Positions 32,678-40,874 of a stretch of DNA of 64,000 nt are shown piece after piece. This stretch comes from Mesorhizobium sp. (lineage in GTDB: Bacteria; Pseudomonadota; Alphaproteobacteria; Rhizobiales; Rhizobiaceae). A model generated the notes under the pieces. That model was not told the DNA's origin. It saw nothing but the letters and a program-made list of their open reading frames with translations, and searched no databases. The number at the start of each line of letters is the position of its first letter. The stretch's first letter is position 1. The stretch lies in assembly GCA_004017535.1 (NCBI GenBank), contig SAJS01000003.1, forward strand, positions 310,001 to 374,000, in the 5' to 3' direction. The position numbers were made by a program, and so were the translations under genes.

Positions 32678-33400
32678 ATGGACATGGAAAAGATCCTGAT
32701 CGTCGGCGGCAGTTCGGGCATGGGGCTGGCGCTCGCCAGGCGTTGTCTCGAGGAAGGCGCGCACGTCATCATCGCCGGGCGCAGCGAAGCGAGGTTGAGC
32801 GCGGCGCGGGATGGGCTCGGCCGGCCGGGAACGCTCGAAACGGCGGTGGTCGACATCGGCCGCGAGGATGAGGTCGCTGCACTCTTCACACGCATCGGGC
32901 GGCTCGATCATATCATCAGCACCGCGGCCGCGATCGAGGGCGCCTACCGGCTGTTGCCGGAAATCGAACTTTCAGCCGCACAACGCGTGGTGGAGAGCAA
33001 GTTCTACGGCCCGCTGCTGCTTGCCAAGCATGGCGCGCCCACGCTGCCGCCGACCGGCTCGCTCACCTTCGTCTCCGGTATCGCGGCCTACCGGCCGGCG
33101 GCGCGCGGCTCGGTGGTCGCCGCCGTCAACGCGGCGCTGGAAGGGCTGGTGCGGGCTCTTGCGGTCGAGCTGGCGCCGATCCGCGTCAACGCCGTCTCGC
33201 CCGGCTGGGTCGACACGCCGATCTGGGAGTTCGTTGCCGGCGAGAAGAAGGACGAGACGCTTGCCGCGATGGCGAAGCGCCTGCCGGCAGGACGCGTAGG
33301 GCGGCCGGAAGATATTGCCGATGCAATCCGCTTCCTGATCGGCAACGGCTTCACGACGGGAGAGACGCTGCATGTCGAGGGCGGCCACCGGCTGGTATGA
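32678..33400 (+). CDS. SDR-fold protein lacking the catalytic Tyr-Lys
   Basis: 240 residues from ATG 32678. Rossmann nucleotide site IVGGSSGMGLALARRC, then IISTAAAIEG and the C-terminal ETLHVEGGHRLV typical of SDRs. At the active site the usual S...Y-x-x-x-K reads SGIAAYRPAARGSVVAAVNA: the Tyr/Lys positions are Val and Asn. It thus belongs to the group of atypical short SDRs, where dehydrogenase activity is not expected or uses other residues. Convergent with a LysR gene. Confidence 0.88.
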   Translation: MDMEKILIVGGSSGMGLALARRCLEEGAHVIIAGRSEARLSAARDGLGRPGTLETAVVDIGREDEVAALFTRIGRLDHIISTAAAIEGAYRLLPEIELSAAQRVVESKFYGPLLLAKHGAPTLPPTGSLTFVSGIAAYRPAARGSVVAAVNAALEGLVRALAVELAPIRVNAVSPGWVDTPIWEFVAGEKKDETLAAMAKRLPAGRVGRPEDIADAIRFLIGNGFTTGETLHVEGGHRLV

Positions 33401-33427
33401 CCGGCGAAAAGCCCTCTCCTGCAGCGG

Positions 33428-34363
33428 CTATTTGTTTTTGCGCAATTCCGGACGGAAAACCGTTGCACACTTTTCCTGGAATTGCTCGAGCAGCGCCTTC
33501 AGCGCCGGCGGCTGGACGCGCCGACGCCGCCAAACCATCACGATGTCGGCCGAGCGGACAGGGCCGGGCCAGGCCAGCTCGGCCACCTGTGCGCGCTCGA
33601 TCGCGGCGGCGACCGCCAGCCGCGGCACGAGGGCAAAACCTGCGCCGGCCGCCACCAGCCCGGCAATCGCGTCGATGCTGCCGGCTTCGGCGGCCAGCCT
33701 TGGCTTGCCGAGACCCGCTTCGCCGAACGCCTTGTCAACCATGGCGCGGTAGACGCAGCCGGTCTCGGTGGCGACGAAATGCTTCTCGGCCAGCGTCGCC
33801 AGGTCGACATCCACATGGTTGTCGCCGGGCGGGGCGATGAGCGCCAGCGGCTCGACCGCCACGGTCCGCCTTGCGAGGTGCTGGTCCGGCGCGCCGGCGT
33901 CTTCCAGCTCGGCGGGCCGCTCGAAGCAGAAGGCGACGTCGATCTCGCCGTCGCCCAGCCGGCGCAGCAACTCGCCGCTGCCGGCGATCCGGAGCTTGAT
34001 GTCGATGCCGGCATGGGCGGCACGGAAACCGGCGAGCCACGGAGCAAGTCGTGCCGAGGCGATCGTCTCCAGCGCGCCGATCGACAGGCTGCCGGCCGTG
34101 CCGGCTTTGGTGGCATCGACGGTGGCGCGCGCGTCATCGGCCAGCGCCAGCAAATCCTCGGCATAGGGTTTCAGCGCCTCGCCCGCCGGCGTCAAAGTGA
34201 GCCCCTGCCGCGAGCGGGTAAAGAGGCTGACGCCAAGCTCGGTTTCCAGCGCCTGAATCTGATCGCTGACGCTCGACTGGGCGAGATTGACCTCCTGCGC
34301 GGCGCGCGTGACGTTGCCCGTCCGCGCGACCGCCAGAAAGGTCTTCAGCAGCCTTGGATGCAT
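33428..34363 (-). CDS. LysR-family transcriptional regulator
   Basis: 311 residues. An N-terminal winged helix (LLKTFLAVARTGNVTRAAQE, VNLAQSSVSDQIQALETELG) and a two-lobe inducer-binding domain (LSIGALETIASARLAPWLAG onward). The last residues EKCATVFRPELRKNK are encoded by a copy of the AATTCCGGACGGAAAA dispersed repeat, which has replaced or extended the original C-terminus. It lies 6 bases from the end of the pseudoprotease gene on the same strand. Confidence 0.93.
   Translation of the reverse strand: MHPRLLKTFLAVARTGNVTRAAQEVNLAQSSVSDQIQALETELGVSLFTRSRQGLTLTPAGEALKPYAEDLLALADDARATVDATKAGTAGSLSIGALETIASARLAPWLAGFRAAHAGIDIKLRIAGSGELLRRLGDGEIDVAFCFERPAELEDAGAPDQHLARRTVAVEPLALIAPPGDNHVDVDLATLAEKHFVATETGCVYRAMVDKAFGEAGLGKPRLAAEAGSIDAIAGLVAAGAGFALVPRLAVAAAIERAQVAELAWPGPVRSADIVMVWRRRRVQPPALKALLEQFQEKCATVFRPELRKNK
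33441..33486. repeat. Dispersed short palindromic repeat, copy 2, inside the LysR gene end
   Basis: CGCAATTCCGGACGGAAAAC...CACTTTTCCTGGAATTGCTC. Same element as 31104-31149. It is read in frame by the LysR gene (EQFQEKCATVFRPELRK). Confidence 0.8.
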
Positions 34364-34369
34364 CCGGCG

Positions 34370-35272
34370 CTACTGCAGCTGCGGCTTCTTCAGGAAGGAA
34401 TTGCGGTCAGCGGATTTGACGCGCAGCCAGGTCTCGCGGCCGTCGCGCACGACGCGCAGCGGTATTTCCGAGCCGGCCGGGTTCTGCCAGAGTTTTCTGT
34501 AGAAATCGGCCAGACCGTCCACCTCACCGTCGCGCACGTCGGAGATGATGTCGCCCTGGCGCAGCCCCGCCTTGGCTGCCGGACCGCCTTCGGCGACGCT
34601 CATCACCACCACCATGCCGTTCGACTCGGCCGAGAATGCGCCGAGCCACGGACGCGGCGCCTTCGCCGCCTGGCCGCGCTTGATGAGATCATCGAGGATC
34701 GGCGTCAGAAGATCGATGGGCACCACCATGTTGATGTCGGCCACCTCGCCGGCGCGGCTCATCTGCAGGCGCAGCGAGCCGATGCCGAGCAGCTTGCCGT
34801 CGCGGTCGAACAGCGCCGCCCCGCCCCAGGACGGATGTGCGGGCGCGATGAAGATCGCCTCGTCGATCAGATATTCCCAGTAGCCGGCGAATTCCTGCTT
34901 GGTGACGATGTGGGCGTCGACCTGCTGGCCGATGCCGTCGGCGAGCGTGACGGCGTCACCGATATTGGCCTTCCTGGCATCGCCGAACTGAACAGCCGGC
35001 AGATTGAGCGGCGACAGCGCCTGCACCAGGCCGAAGCCGGTCTCCTGGTCGTAGGCCAGCGCATGCGCGGCCACCACGCGGCCATCCTGATCGGTCAGCC
35101 ACACTTCCTCGGCCTCGGTGATGAGATAGCCTATGGTGAGCACAAGGCCATTATCGCGGATCACCACGCCGCTGCCCTCGCGGCGCGTGCCCAGCGCATT
35201 GGCGGTGAAAGCGTCGTCCGGAACCGTGGCGCGCACGGCAACGACGGAGCGCGAAATTTTCTCGACGGTCAT
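34370..35272 (-). CDS. Trypsin-like pseudoprotease with C-terminal PDZ domain
   Basis: 300 residues from ATG 35272. The chymotrypsin-fold part, about 1-190, aligns with HtrA/DegP, but all three triad residues are gone: T-N-N-H-V-V is TIGYLI (His to Tyr), S-D-I-A-L is TGFGL (Asp to Gly) and G-N-S-G-G is PSWGG (Ser to Trp). The PDZ domain, about 200-290, is intact: GPAAKAGLRQGDIISDVRDG and VDGLADFYRKL. No signal peptide is seen from this start. A peptide-binding or scaffold role is more likely than proteolysis. Confidence 0.9.
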   Translation of the reverse strand: MTVEKISRSVVAVRATVPDDAFTANALGTRREGSGVVIRDNGLVLTIGYLITEAEEVWLTDQDGRVVAAHALAYDQETGFGLVQALSPLNLPAVQFGDARKANIGDAVTLADGIGQQVDAHIVTKQEFAGYWEYLIDEAIFIAPAHPSWGGAALFDRDGKLLGIGSLRLQMSRAGEVADINMVVPIDLLTPILDDLIKRGQAAKAPRPWLGAFSAESNGMVVVMSVAEGGPAAKAGLRQGDIISDVRDGEVDGLADFYRKLWQNPAGSEIPLRVVRDGRETWLRVKSADRNSFLKKPQLQ

Positions 35273-35489
35273 CGATCCATCCTGCGTTGCGGGTTTAGTT
35301 CTATAAGTATGGCCGAAGGAGCGCCGCGCAAGGGGTGGATTTTCCCGTTGCGGGGCTGGCACAAGTGCTAGTTCAACGAAGATTGAACTTTTTTCTTTGA
35401 CGCGCGCGCAACCGCACCTAAGTCTATCGGCATCGTGGCAGTTTCCCGCCCGAAACGCTCCGCCCTGCGCAAAACATAAGGCCTCCGAC

Positions 35490-36359
35490 ATGGACCAATA
35501 TATCCCGCCGAAAGTCTGGACCTGGAACAAGCCCAATGGCGGCCAGTTCGCTTCGATCAACCGGCCGATCGCCGGCCCGACGCATGAGAAGGAGCTGCCG
35601 GTCGGCAAGCATCCGCTGCAGCTCTACTCGCTGGCCACGCCCAACGGCCAGAAGGTGACGATCATGCTGGAGGAGCTTCTGGCGCTCGGCCACACCGGCG
35701 CGGAATACGATGCCTGGCTGATCAAGATCGGCGACGGCGACCAGTTCGGAAGCGGATTCGTCAAGGTCAACCCGAACTCGAAGATCCCGGCGCTCATGGA
35801 CCACAGCGAGCCGAAGCCGGTGCGCGTGTTCGAGTCCGGCTCGATCCTCACCTATCTCGCCGAAAAATTCGGCGCGTTCCTGCCGACCGAGCGCGCGGCG
35901 CGCGCGGAAACCTTCTCCTGGCTGTTCTGGCAAATGGGTTCCGCGCCCTATCTCGGCGGCGGCTTCGGCCATTTCTATGCCTATGCGCCGCAAAAGATCG
36001 AATATGCCATCGACCGCTTCGCCATGGAGACCAAGCGGCAGATGGACGTGCTCGACCGCCGTCTGGCGGAGAGCGAGTATCTGGCGGGCCCCGACTATAC
36101 GATCGCCGACATGGCGGTATGGCCATGGTATGGCGGGCTCGCCAAGGGCCGCAGCTACAACGACGCCGCGCAGTTCCTCTCGGTGCATGAATACAAGAAC
36201 GTACAGCGCTGGGCCGACGCGATCGACGCCAGGCCGGCGGTCACCCGCGGCCGCATGGTCAACCGCGTGTCAGGCGATCCGGCCTTCCAGCTGCGCGAGC
36301 GCCACGACGCCAGCGACTTCGAGACGAAGACGCAGGACAAGCTCGAAGCGGCGGAGTAG
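35490..36359 (+). CDS. yghU: YghU-like glutathione S-transferase (disulfide-bond oxidoreductase)
   Basis: 289 residues from ATG 35490. The Nu-class GST layout is clear: an N-terminal extension (VWTWNKPNGGQFASINRPIA), thioredoxin-like domain (LQLYSLATPNGQKVTIMLEE, NPNSKIPALMDHS, FESGSILTYLAEKF) and helical domain ending in VNRVSGDPAFQLRERHDASD. E. coli YghU reduces disulfides with two glutathiones. The TPNGQKV active loop matches. Cytosolic. Confidence 0.94.
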   Translation: MDQYIPPKVWTWNKPNGGQFASINRPIAGPTHEKELPVGKHPLQLYSLATPNGQKVTIMLEELLALGHTGAEYDAWLIKIGDGDQFGSGFVKVNPNSKIPALMDHSEPKPVRVFESGSILTYLAEKFGAFLPTERAARAETFSWLFWQMGSAPYLGGGFGHFYAYAPQKIEYAIDRFAMETKRQMDVLDRRLAESEYLAGPDYTIADMAVWPWYGGLAKGRSYNDAAQFLSVHEYKNVQRWADAIDARPAVTRGRMVNRVSGDPAFQLRERHDASDFETKTQDKLEAAE

Positions 36360-36370
36360 CCCAGCCGACG

Positions 36371-36530
36371 CTCGTCATCCTCGGGCTTGACCCGAGGATC
36401 CATGCCATGACGCGCGCCGAAGGGCGCAACGGAGCAGAATTCTGGACGGTTTCAACGCCTTACCGTCACGGCATGGACCTAGGGTCTGCGCGCGTCGCTT
36501 CGCTCCTTGCTTCGCACTAGGATGAGGAAG
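36371..36530. repeat. CGTCATCC-type dispersed repeat, copy 1
   Basis: Starts CTCGTCATCCTCGGGCTTGA with inner arms CTCGGG.../...CCCGAG, a middle AGAATTCT block and an end TCGCTTCGCTCCTTGCTTCG-CACTAGGATGAGGA. Related copies lie at 56088-56250 (nearly complete) and 59516-59576 (half). Confidence 0.85.
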
Positions 36531-36558
36531 GCGAAGGTCGCCGGGAGATCAACTGTAG

Positions 36559-37101
36559 CTACCTCCCATAAGTATACGTCACTGTCGCCTCGCCCAGCGC
36601 CGAGCTTTTCGCCGCCACCGAGACCATATCCGGCAAGGGATTGTCCGGTACGCGCAGGGTCTTGTCGCCAAGTGCGTAGAGCGTGAAGACATAGTGATGC
36701 TGGCCGCTGCCGGGCGGCGGGCATGGGCCGAAATAGCCGGCGCGGACACCGCCCTTGCCCAGCACCGAGCCCTTGGGCATGTGCTTGCCGCCCTCGGCGC
36801 CGGCGCCCTCACCCAGGCCCTTGGCGCTGGCCGGGATGTTCCAGGCCAGCCAGTGCCAGAAACCCTTGCCGCCATTGGCATCGGTGTCGAACATGGTCAG
36901 CGCATAGCTCTTGGTGCCGGCCGGCGGGTCCTTCCAGGCGAGCGCGATCGAGACGCTCTTGCCGCCGCAGCCGGCCTTGTCGCCGAGATATTTCGCATTC
37001 CATTTGCCGTCGGAGACCGACGGGCTGGCGATCTCGAAGGCCTGCGCATGGCCGGCGAAGGCGATGAAAGCAAGCATGGTGAAGCCGAGGCGCAAACTCA
37101 T
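36559..37101 (-). CDS. Periplasmic YbhB/YbcL (Raf kinase inhibitor-like, PEBP) protein
   Basis: 180 residues from ATG 37101 (GGAGG upstream). Signal peptide SLRLGFTMLAFIAFAGHAQA. The PEBP fold is shown by ALTMFDTDANGGKGFWHWLA with the D-x-D-A and W-H-W-L anion-binding region, IPASAKGLGEGAG, then FGPCPPPGSGQHHYVFTLYA. This is the bacterial YbhB/YbcL family; its binding partner is unknown. Periplasmic. Confidence 0.93.
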   Translation of the reverse strand: MSLRLGFTMLAFIAFAGHAQAFEIASPSVSDGKWNAKYLGDKAGCGGKSVSIALAWKDPPAGTKSYALTMFDTDANGGKGFWHWLAWNIPASAKGLGEGAGAEGGKHMPKGSVLGKGGVRAGYFGPCPPPGSGQHHYVFTLYALGDKTLRVPDNPLPDMVSVAAKSSALGEATVTYTYGR

Positions 37102-37182
37102 CCTATCCTCCCTGAACAATCCAGCGTAGCGCAAAAGCGGCCGGAAAAAGGGCAGCCGACGTGGTGGCCTGCTCGGACAACG

Positions 37183-37305
37183 AAAAAAGCCCCGCCGGGG
37201 GAGGCCGTCGGGGCTCTTTCGTACGGACCATGGAGGTGGGACCCCACTGCCGGGTCGATCCAGGGGGTGTTGGATCGGCCGCGACCCTAGCCGAGGAATG
37301 GGCCG
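37183..37305 (-). ncRNA. Candidate structured small RNA with terminator
   Basis: Read on the minus strand: a hairpin CGATCCA-ACACCCCC-TGGATCG closed by GGGTC/GACCC, a hairpin GTGGG-GT-CCCAC, then the terminator arms GCCCCG and CGGGGC followed by TTTTTT (37183-37188). The loops show C/U-rich anti-Shine-Dalgarno tracts (ACACCCCC, CACCTCC, CCTCCCCC), a known trait of alphaproteobacterial sRNAs. Not matched to a named family. It could instead be a leader of the YbhB-like gene starting at 37101, whose mRNA would be attenuated here. Confidence 0.45.
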
Positions 37306-37367
37306 CGCGGACAATCACGCCTGCGCACTACCGATCACGCCTGCGCGAGGCGGCGGTGATGGAAGGC

Positions 37368-38576
37368 CTAACCTCGCAGCAGCTTCGCCAGCCGCGGCAC
37401 GCCTTCGTTCACCGCGCGGTCGTCGGCAAGCGTGAACGACATGCGCAGCGTGTTGCGGCCGGTGCCGTCGGCATAGAAGGCATTGCCGGGCACGAAGGCG
37501 ACGCGCGCCTCCTTGACCGAACGCGCCAGCAGCTCGGTGGCATCGGCGCCTTCCGGCAGTGTCAGCCAGACGAACATGCCGCCTTCCGGGCGGCTCCAGG
37601 AAATGCCGTCGGGCATGTTGCCCTCGAGCGCGCCGAGCAGCGCGTCGCGTCGCTTGCGGTAGGCGCCGATCAGCTTTTCCACCTGGGCGTCGAAGATGGT
37701 GTCGGCGACGCGGTGCATAACCATCTGGTTGATCGAGGGGCTGTGCAGGTCGGAGGCCTGCTTCATCAGCACCAGCTTCTCCACGACATGGCGCGGCGCG
37801 CAGACCCAGCCGACGCGCATGCCGGGTGACAGTATCTTCGAGAAGGACCCGCAATAAAGCGTGCGCGCATGATCGATGCCGCCGGAGCGGGCGCAGTCGA
37901 GCGCGAGGATCGGCGGCACGCCCTCCCCGTCATAGCGCAGCGCGCGATAGGCGGCATCCTCGATCACGGCGATGTCGAGCTCGCCAGCGAGGTCGAGCAC
38001 CGCCTCGCGCTGCTTGACGTCCAGCGTGTTGCCGGTCGGGTTGGCGAAATCCGGCACCAGATAGGCGAACTTCACCTTGCCGCCATTCACCGCCGCGGCG
38101 GCGCGATAGGCCTCGGGCGTCATGTTGCCGCCTGCGGTGTTCAGCCGGTCATAGCGCGGCTCGTAGGCGTTGAAGGCCTGCAGCGCGCCGAGATAGGTCG
38201 GCCAGGTGACCAGGGCCGTGTCGCCCGGCGACAGGAACAGCTTGCCGAGATAGTCGAGCGCCTGCTGCGAGCCGGAGGTGATGAAGATGTTGCCCTCGTC
38301 GCATTGAACGCCGAGCTTGCCCATATAGTCGGCCAGCCATTTGCGCAGCGGCAGATAGCCTTCGCTGACCTGGTATTGCAGCGCGGTCCCCGCCTCCTTG
38401 CCGCCCAGCACCGCCTGGTAGGCGTCGCCGATGGCCTGCGCGGGAAACAGCGACGGATCCGGAATGCCTCCGGCGAAGGAGATAATGTCGGGCTGGTCGA
38501 GCAGCTTCAGCAGCTCGCGGATTTCCGAGGCTTTCATGCGCGACGAGCGCGAGGCCAGAAGGTTCATCAGGGTCAA
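37368..38576 (-). CDS. PLP-dependent class I/II aminotransferase (2-aminoadipate-transaminase-like)
   Basis: 402 residues. Fold-type I aminotransferase: FAGGIPDPSLFPAQAI at the start, TSGSQQALDYLGKLFLSPGD (cofactor phosphate site), PDFANPTGNTLD, and the Schiff-base Lys in YCGSFSKILSPGMRVGW. Closest to the LysN/MocR-type aminotransferases without a helix-turn-helix. A TTG at 38576 fits a GGGAGG ribosome-binding site; ATG 38567 is the alternative. A TAGGTCA/TGACCTA palindrome lies 25 bases upstream. Confidence 0.93.
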   Translation of the reverse strand: MTLMNLLASRSSRMKASEIRELLKLLDQPDIISFAGGIPDPSLFPAQAIGDAYQAVLGGKEAGTALQYQVSEGYLPLRKWLADYMGKLGVQCDEGNIFITSGSQQALDYLGKLFLSPGDTALVTWPTYLGALQAFNAYEPRYDRLNTAGGNMTPEAYRAAAAVNGGKVKFAYLVPDFANPTGNTLDVKQREAVLDLAGELDIAVIEDAAYRALRYDGEGVPPILALDCARSGGIDHARTLYCGSFSKILSPGMRVGWVCAPRHVVEKLVLMKQASDLHSPSINQMVMHRVADTIFDAQVEKLIGAYRKRRDALLGALEGNMPDGISWSRPEGGMFVWLTLPEGADATELLARSVKEARVAFVPGNAFYADGTGRNTLRMSFTLADDRAVNEGVPRLAKLLRG

Positions 38577-38600
38577 GGCGCACCTCCCGAAGTGCTTATT

Positions 38601-38621
38601 TAGGTCAGCTTGGTTGACCTA
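38601..38621. promoter_or_regulatory. Palindromic operator candidate
   Basis: TAGGTCA, 7 bases, TGACCTA. A perfect 7-bp inverted repeat, upstream of the aminotransferase and divergent from the sulfotransferase-like gene. The type is like GntR or Lrp operators; the regulator is not in sight. Confidence 0.5.
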
Positions 38622-38808
38622 TTATCAGGCCACATCGACCGCGTGAATACACAAAACGGTCATGGCGCATCGTCCACGTGGCATTTGGCCCAGAAATTTC
38701 AACGAAAGCTAATGGAAAAACATTGCGCGACCGGGGGGACGGGCGCACGATCAAGCCAAGGATCCGGGAAATCACGAGAAAATCAATCCGGACCAATGGG
38801 GAGCACAA

Positions 38809-39546
38809 ATGACGCTTGAGGTCATCGGGGCCGGCTTCGGCCGCACTGGCACGTCGTCGACTTTCGCCGCACTGAACCGGCTCGGTTTTGCGAGCTACCA
38901 CATGCAGGAAGTCATCATCAACAAGGCAAACAAGGACCATCTGGATTTTTGGCGCAGGGTGGCAAACAGCCAGCCGGGCAGCCAGCACGACTGGAACCAG
39001 GTCTTCGCGAATTACCGGGCGACCGTCGACAATCCAGGCTGTTGCGTATGGAAGGAATTGATGGCCGCCTACCCTCGCGCCAAGGTGCTTCTGACGCTGC
39101 ATCCGCGCGGCGCCGAAGCCTGGTACGACAGCACCATCGACACGATCTACTTCACCGAGAATGTCTGGCAGTTCAAGGTGCTGGAATGGCTGACGCCCTT
39201 CGGACGCAAGTTCGGCGACATGTCGCGCAAGCTGGTCTGGGGCCGCACGCTGAAGGGCGTGATGAACGACCGCGACAAGGCAGTAGCGCGCTACAACGCC
39301 CACATCGACGAGGTTAAGGCGGCGGTGTCGCCGGAAAGGCTGCTGGTCTTCAAGGTCACCGACGGCTGGGGACCGCTCTGCGATTTCCTCGGGGTCCCGC
39401 TGCCGAACGAGCCCTTCCCCAACCTTAATGACCGCGCCAGCATCAAGAAGATCATCCGCGAGATGATGATAGGCTCTTATGTGATGCTGGCAGGCGTGGC
39501 GCTGGCGATCGCGTTGGTGATCGGCGGCCTGTGGTGGCTGCGCTGA
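38809..39546 (+). CDS. Sulfotransferase-family protein with C-terminal membrane anchor
   Basis: 245 residues, ATG 38809 (GGGAG upstream). The PAPS-binding P-loop is VIGAGFGRTGTSSTFAALNR. In the middle are MAAYPRAKVLLTLHPRGAEA (3'-phosphate-binding R/S region) and WYDSTIDTIYF. The end MLAGVALAIALVIGGLWWL is a membrane anchor. It matches the eukaryotic-like 'sulfotransferase family' (NAD-dependent epimerase-like label in fungi) present in scattered bacteria. The substrate is unknown. Inferred topology: cytosolic enzyme attached to the inner membrane. Confidence 0.85.
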   Translation: MTLEVIGAGFGRTGTSSTFAALNRLGFASYHMQEVIINKANKDHLDFWRRVANSQPGSQHDWNQVFANYRATVDNPGCCVWKELMAAYPRAKVLLTLHPRGAEAWYDSTIDTIYFTENVWQFKVLEWLTPFGRKFGDMSRKLVWGRTLKGVMNDRDKAVARYNAHIDEVKAAVSPERLLVFKVTDGWGPLCDFLGVPLPNEPFPNLNDRASIKKIIREMMIGSYVMLAGVALAIALVIGGLWWLR

Positions 39547-39759
39547 CAACCGGCCGGGGCGAGGCCCGGAACATCGACGATTGCCGTCATATTAGAAAAA
39601 GCGCATATTAATCGAAGTTGAAGCCATGCTTCAGCCGAACCGCCCGATTGGCGCGTTGCCCCGGGGGCGGTCCGCAGACCACGTCAAATGTCAGGGAAGG
39701 AAGTCCGTGCTGGCCAAAGGAACGGCCAGCCCGAGACATGGCATCTGGAGGAGGATCCC

Positions 39760-40074
39760 ATGAAGGTTACCATACTCGCGACTTACGAACCCCATGCCGC
39801 CAAGGGGCTGATGCAAGGATCGAACCGGGAAGTCGCAATCGCGGCGCTCTTTGAAAGCGTGGGCGGCAGGATGAGCAGCCTGATGTTCACGCGCGGCCTT
39901 TATGACGTCATCGTCAATGGCGAGGTGCCGGACCAGATTGCCGGGATGGGCATGGCGCTCGCGGTGCGCGCGAGTGGCTCGGTGAGCGATCTCGTCGTTC
40001 TCGAAGAGCTCGACATGAAGGCGGTGATCGCAGCCGCCAACAAGGCCGCCGGCGCCTACAAGCCGGCCGGCTGA
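39760..40074 (+). CDS. GYD-domain protein (104 aa)
   Basis: 104 residues from ATG 39760 with GGAGGAGG upstream. The GYD family (small ferredoxin-like proteins with a G-x-Y-D motif) is shown by MFTRGLYDVIVNGEVPD and the start TILATYEPHAAKGLMQGSNR. Function unknown; often near small alpha-beta-barrel proteins, as here. It is 23 bases before an antibiotic-biosynthesis-monooxygenase-like gene, presumably one transcript. Confidence 0.85.
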   Translation: MKVTILATYEPHAAKGLMQGSNREVAIAALFESVGGRMSSLMFTRGLYDVIVNGEVPDQIAGMGMALAVRASGSVSDLVVLEELDMKAVIAAANKAAGAYKPAG

Positions 40075-40097
40075 TATCGCATCGAAGGGAGGAAGCC

Positions 40098-40391
40098 ATG
40101 ACCGCCTATAATGTAGTCCGCTTTCGCACCAAGCCGGGCAAGGAAAAGGCCTTCGTCGAAGCCCATGAAAAGGTCTCGCTCAACGCCAAGGGCTTTCGCA
40201 AGGGCGCCTTGATCAAGACCGGCGAGCGCACCTTCTGCATGGTCGGCGAATGGAACGACATGGACAGCCTCGCCGCGGCGCGCCCAATGATGATCGGCAT
40301 TCTCGACACGTTCCGCGATATGCTGGAAGACCTGGGCGGCGATCTCGGCGTGACGGATCCGGTGTCCGGCACGGTCGTTGCGGAAATATAG
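40098..40391 (+). CDS. Dimeric alpha-beta barrel (ABM-like) protein (97 aa)
   Basis: 97 residues, GGAGG ribosome-binding site. NVVRFRTKPGKEKAFVEAHE and KTGERTFCMVGEWNDMDSLA fit the antibiotic-biosynthesis-monooxygenase (ABM) superfamily of small ferredoxin-like proteins. Catalytic role unknown. It follows the GYD gene. Confidence 0.85.
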   Translation: MTAYNVVRFRTKPGKEKAFVEAHEKVSLNAKGFRKGALIKTGERTFCMVGEWNDMDSLAAARPMMIGILDTFRDMLEDLGGDLGVTDPVSGTVVAEI

Positions 40392-40502
40392 GCTGAAGGC
40401 GCTGTCCTGGCGCCGGACGGACCGCCTTGCGTGGCCAGCCGACGCCGTGGGCGCGAAGCTCTCGAGAAGCCGGTCGCCCCGGTGCGGCGCCTTTGGCACG
40501 CG

Positions 40503-40658
40503 TCAGAACGGCAACCGAATCTCGTCGTCCTGAGCGGCCTGCGGCCAGCCGATATCCTTGCGGATCTCCGGCGGCAGCTCGTTCAGCTCGCGCGTCGTGC
40601 GGCGGCGCTTGCTTGCCTGCGCGAAGGCGGCGCGGATCCGGTTAAGGTTCTTGAACAT
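40503..40658 (-). CDS. DUF1127 small protein (51 aa)
   Basis: 51 residues from ATG 40658 (GGGAGC upstream). The Arg-rich RRRTTRELNELPPEIRKDIG motif is the DUF1127 (YjiS-like) signature. These 45-55-residue proteins bind RNA or act in phosphate and carbon metabolism in Agrobacterium and Rhodobacter. Here it ends QDDEIRLPF. Confidence 0.85.
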   Translation of the reverse strand: MFKNLNRIRAAFAQASKRRRTTRELNELPPEIRKDIGWPQAAQDDEIRLPF

Positions 40659-40874
40659 GGAAGCTCCCATAAATCGGCGGCGCAAAACCAGTGCCGCCTC
40701 TTCACCCGGCGCCGCTTTTGCGATGCGTCTGTAACCGGTGGATTGCGTGCGAACGGTGAATTGCTTCACGAAGCTGGGATGGCTTGAAACATTTGTGTGC
40801 AAACCAATTATGGGAGCGGGGGGCAGCTTTCGTGTCAGGTGCGGGGCCGGATGGCCTGCAGGCACTATTGGGAT

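Noticed and set aside
33482-35371. 629-codon plus-strand frame covering LysR and the pseudoprotease
   Set aside because: Antisense shadow; both minus-strand genes have clear domains.
38610-38819. 69-codon frame before the sulfotransferase-like gene
   Set aside because: Overlaps the operator and the start of the true gene in another frame; composition biased to Ser, Gly and Gln.
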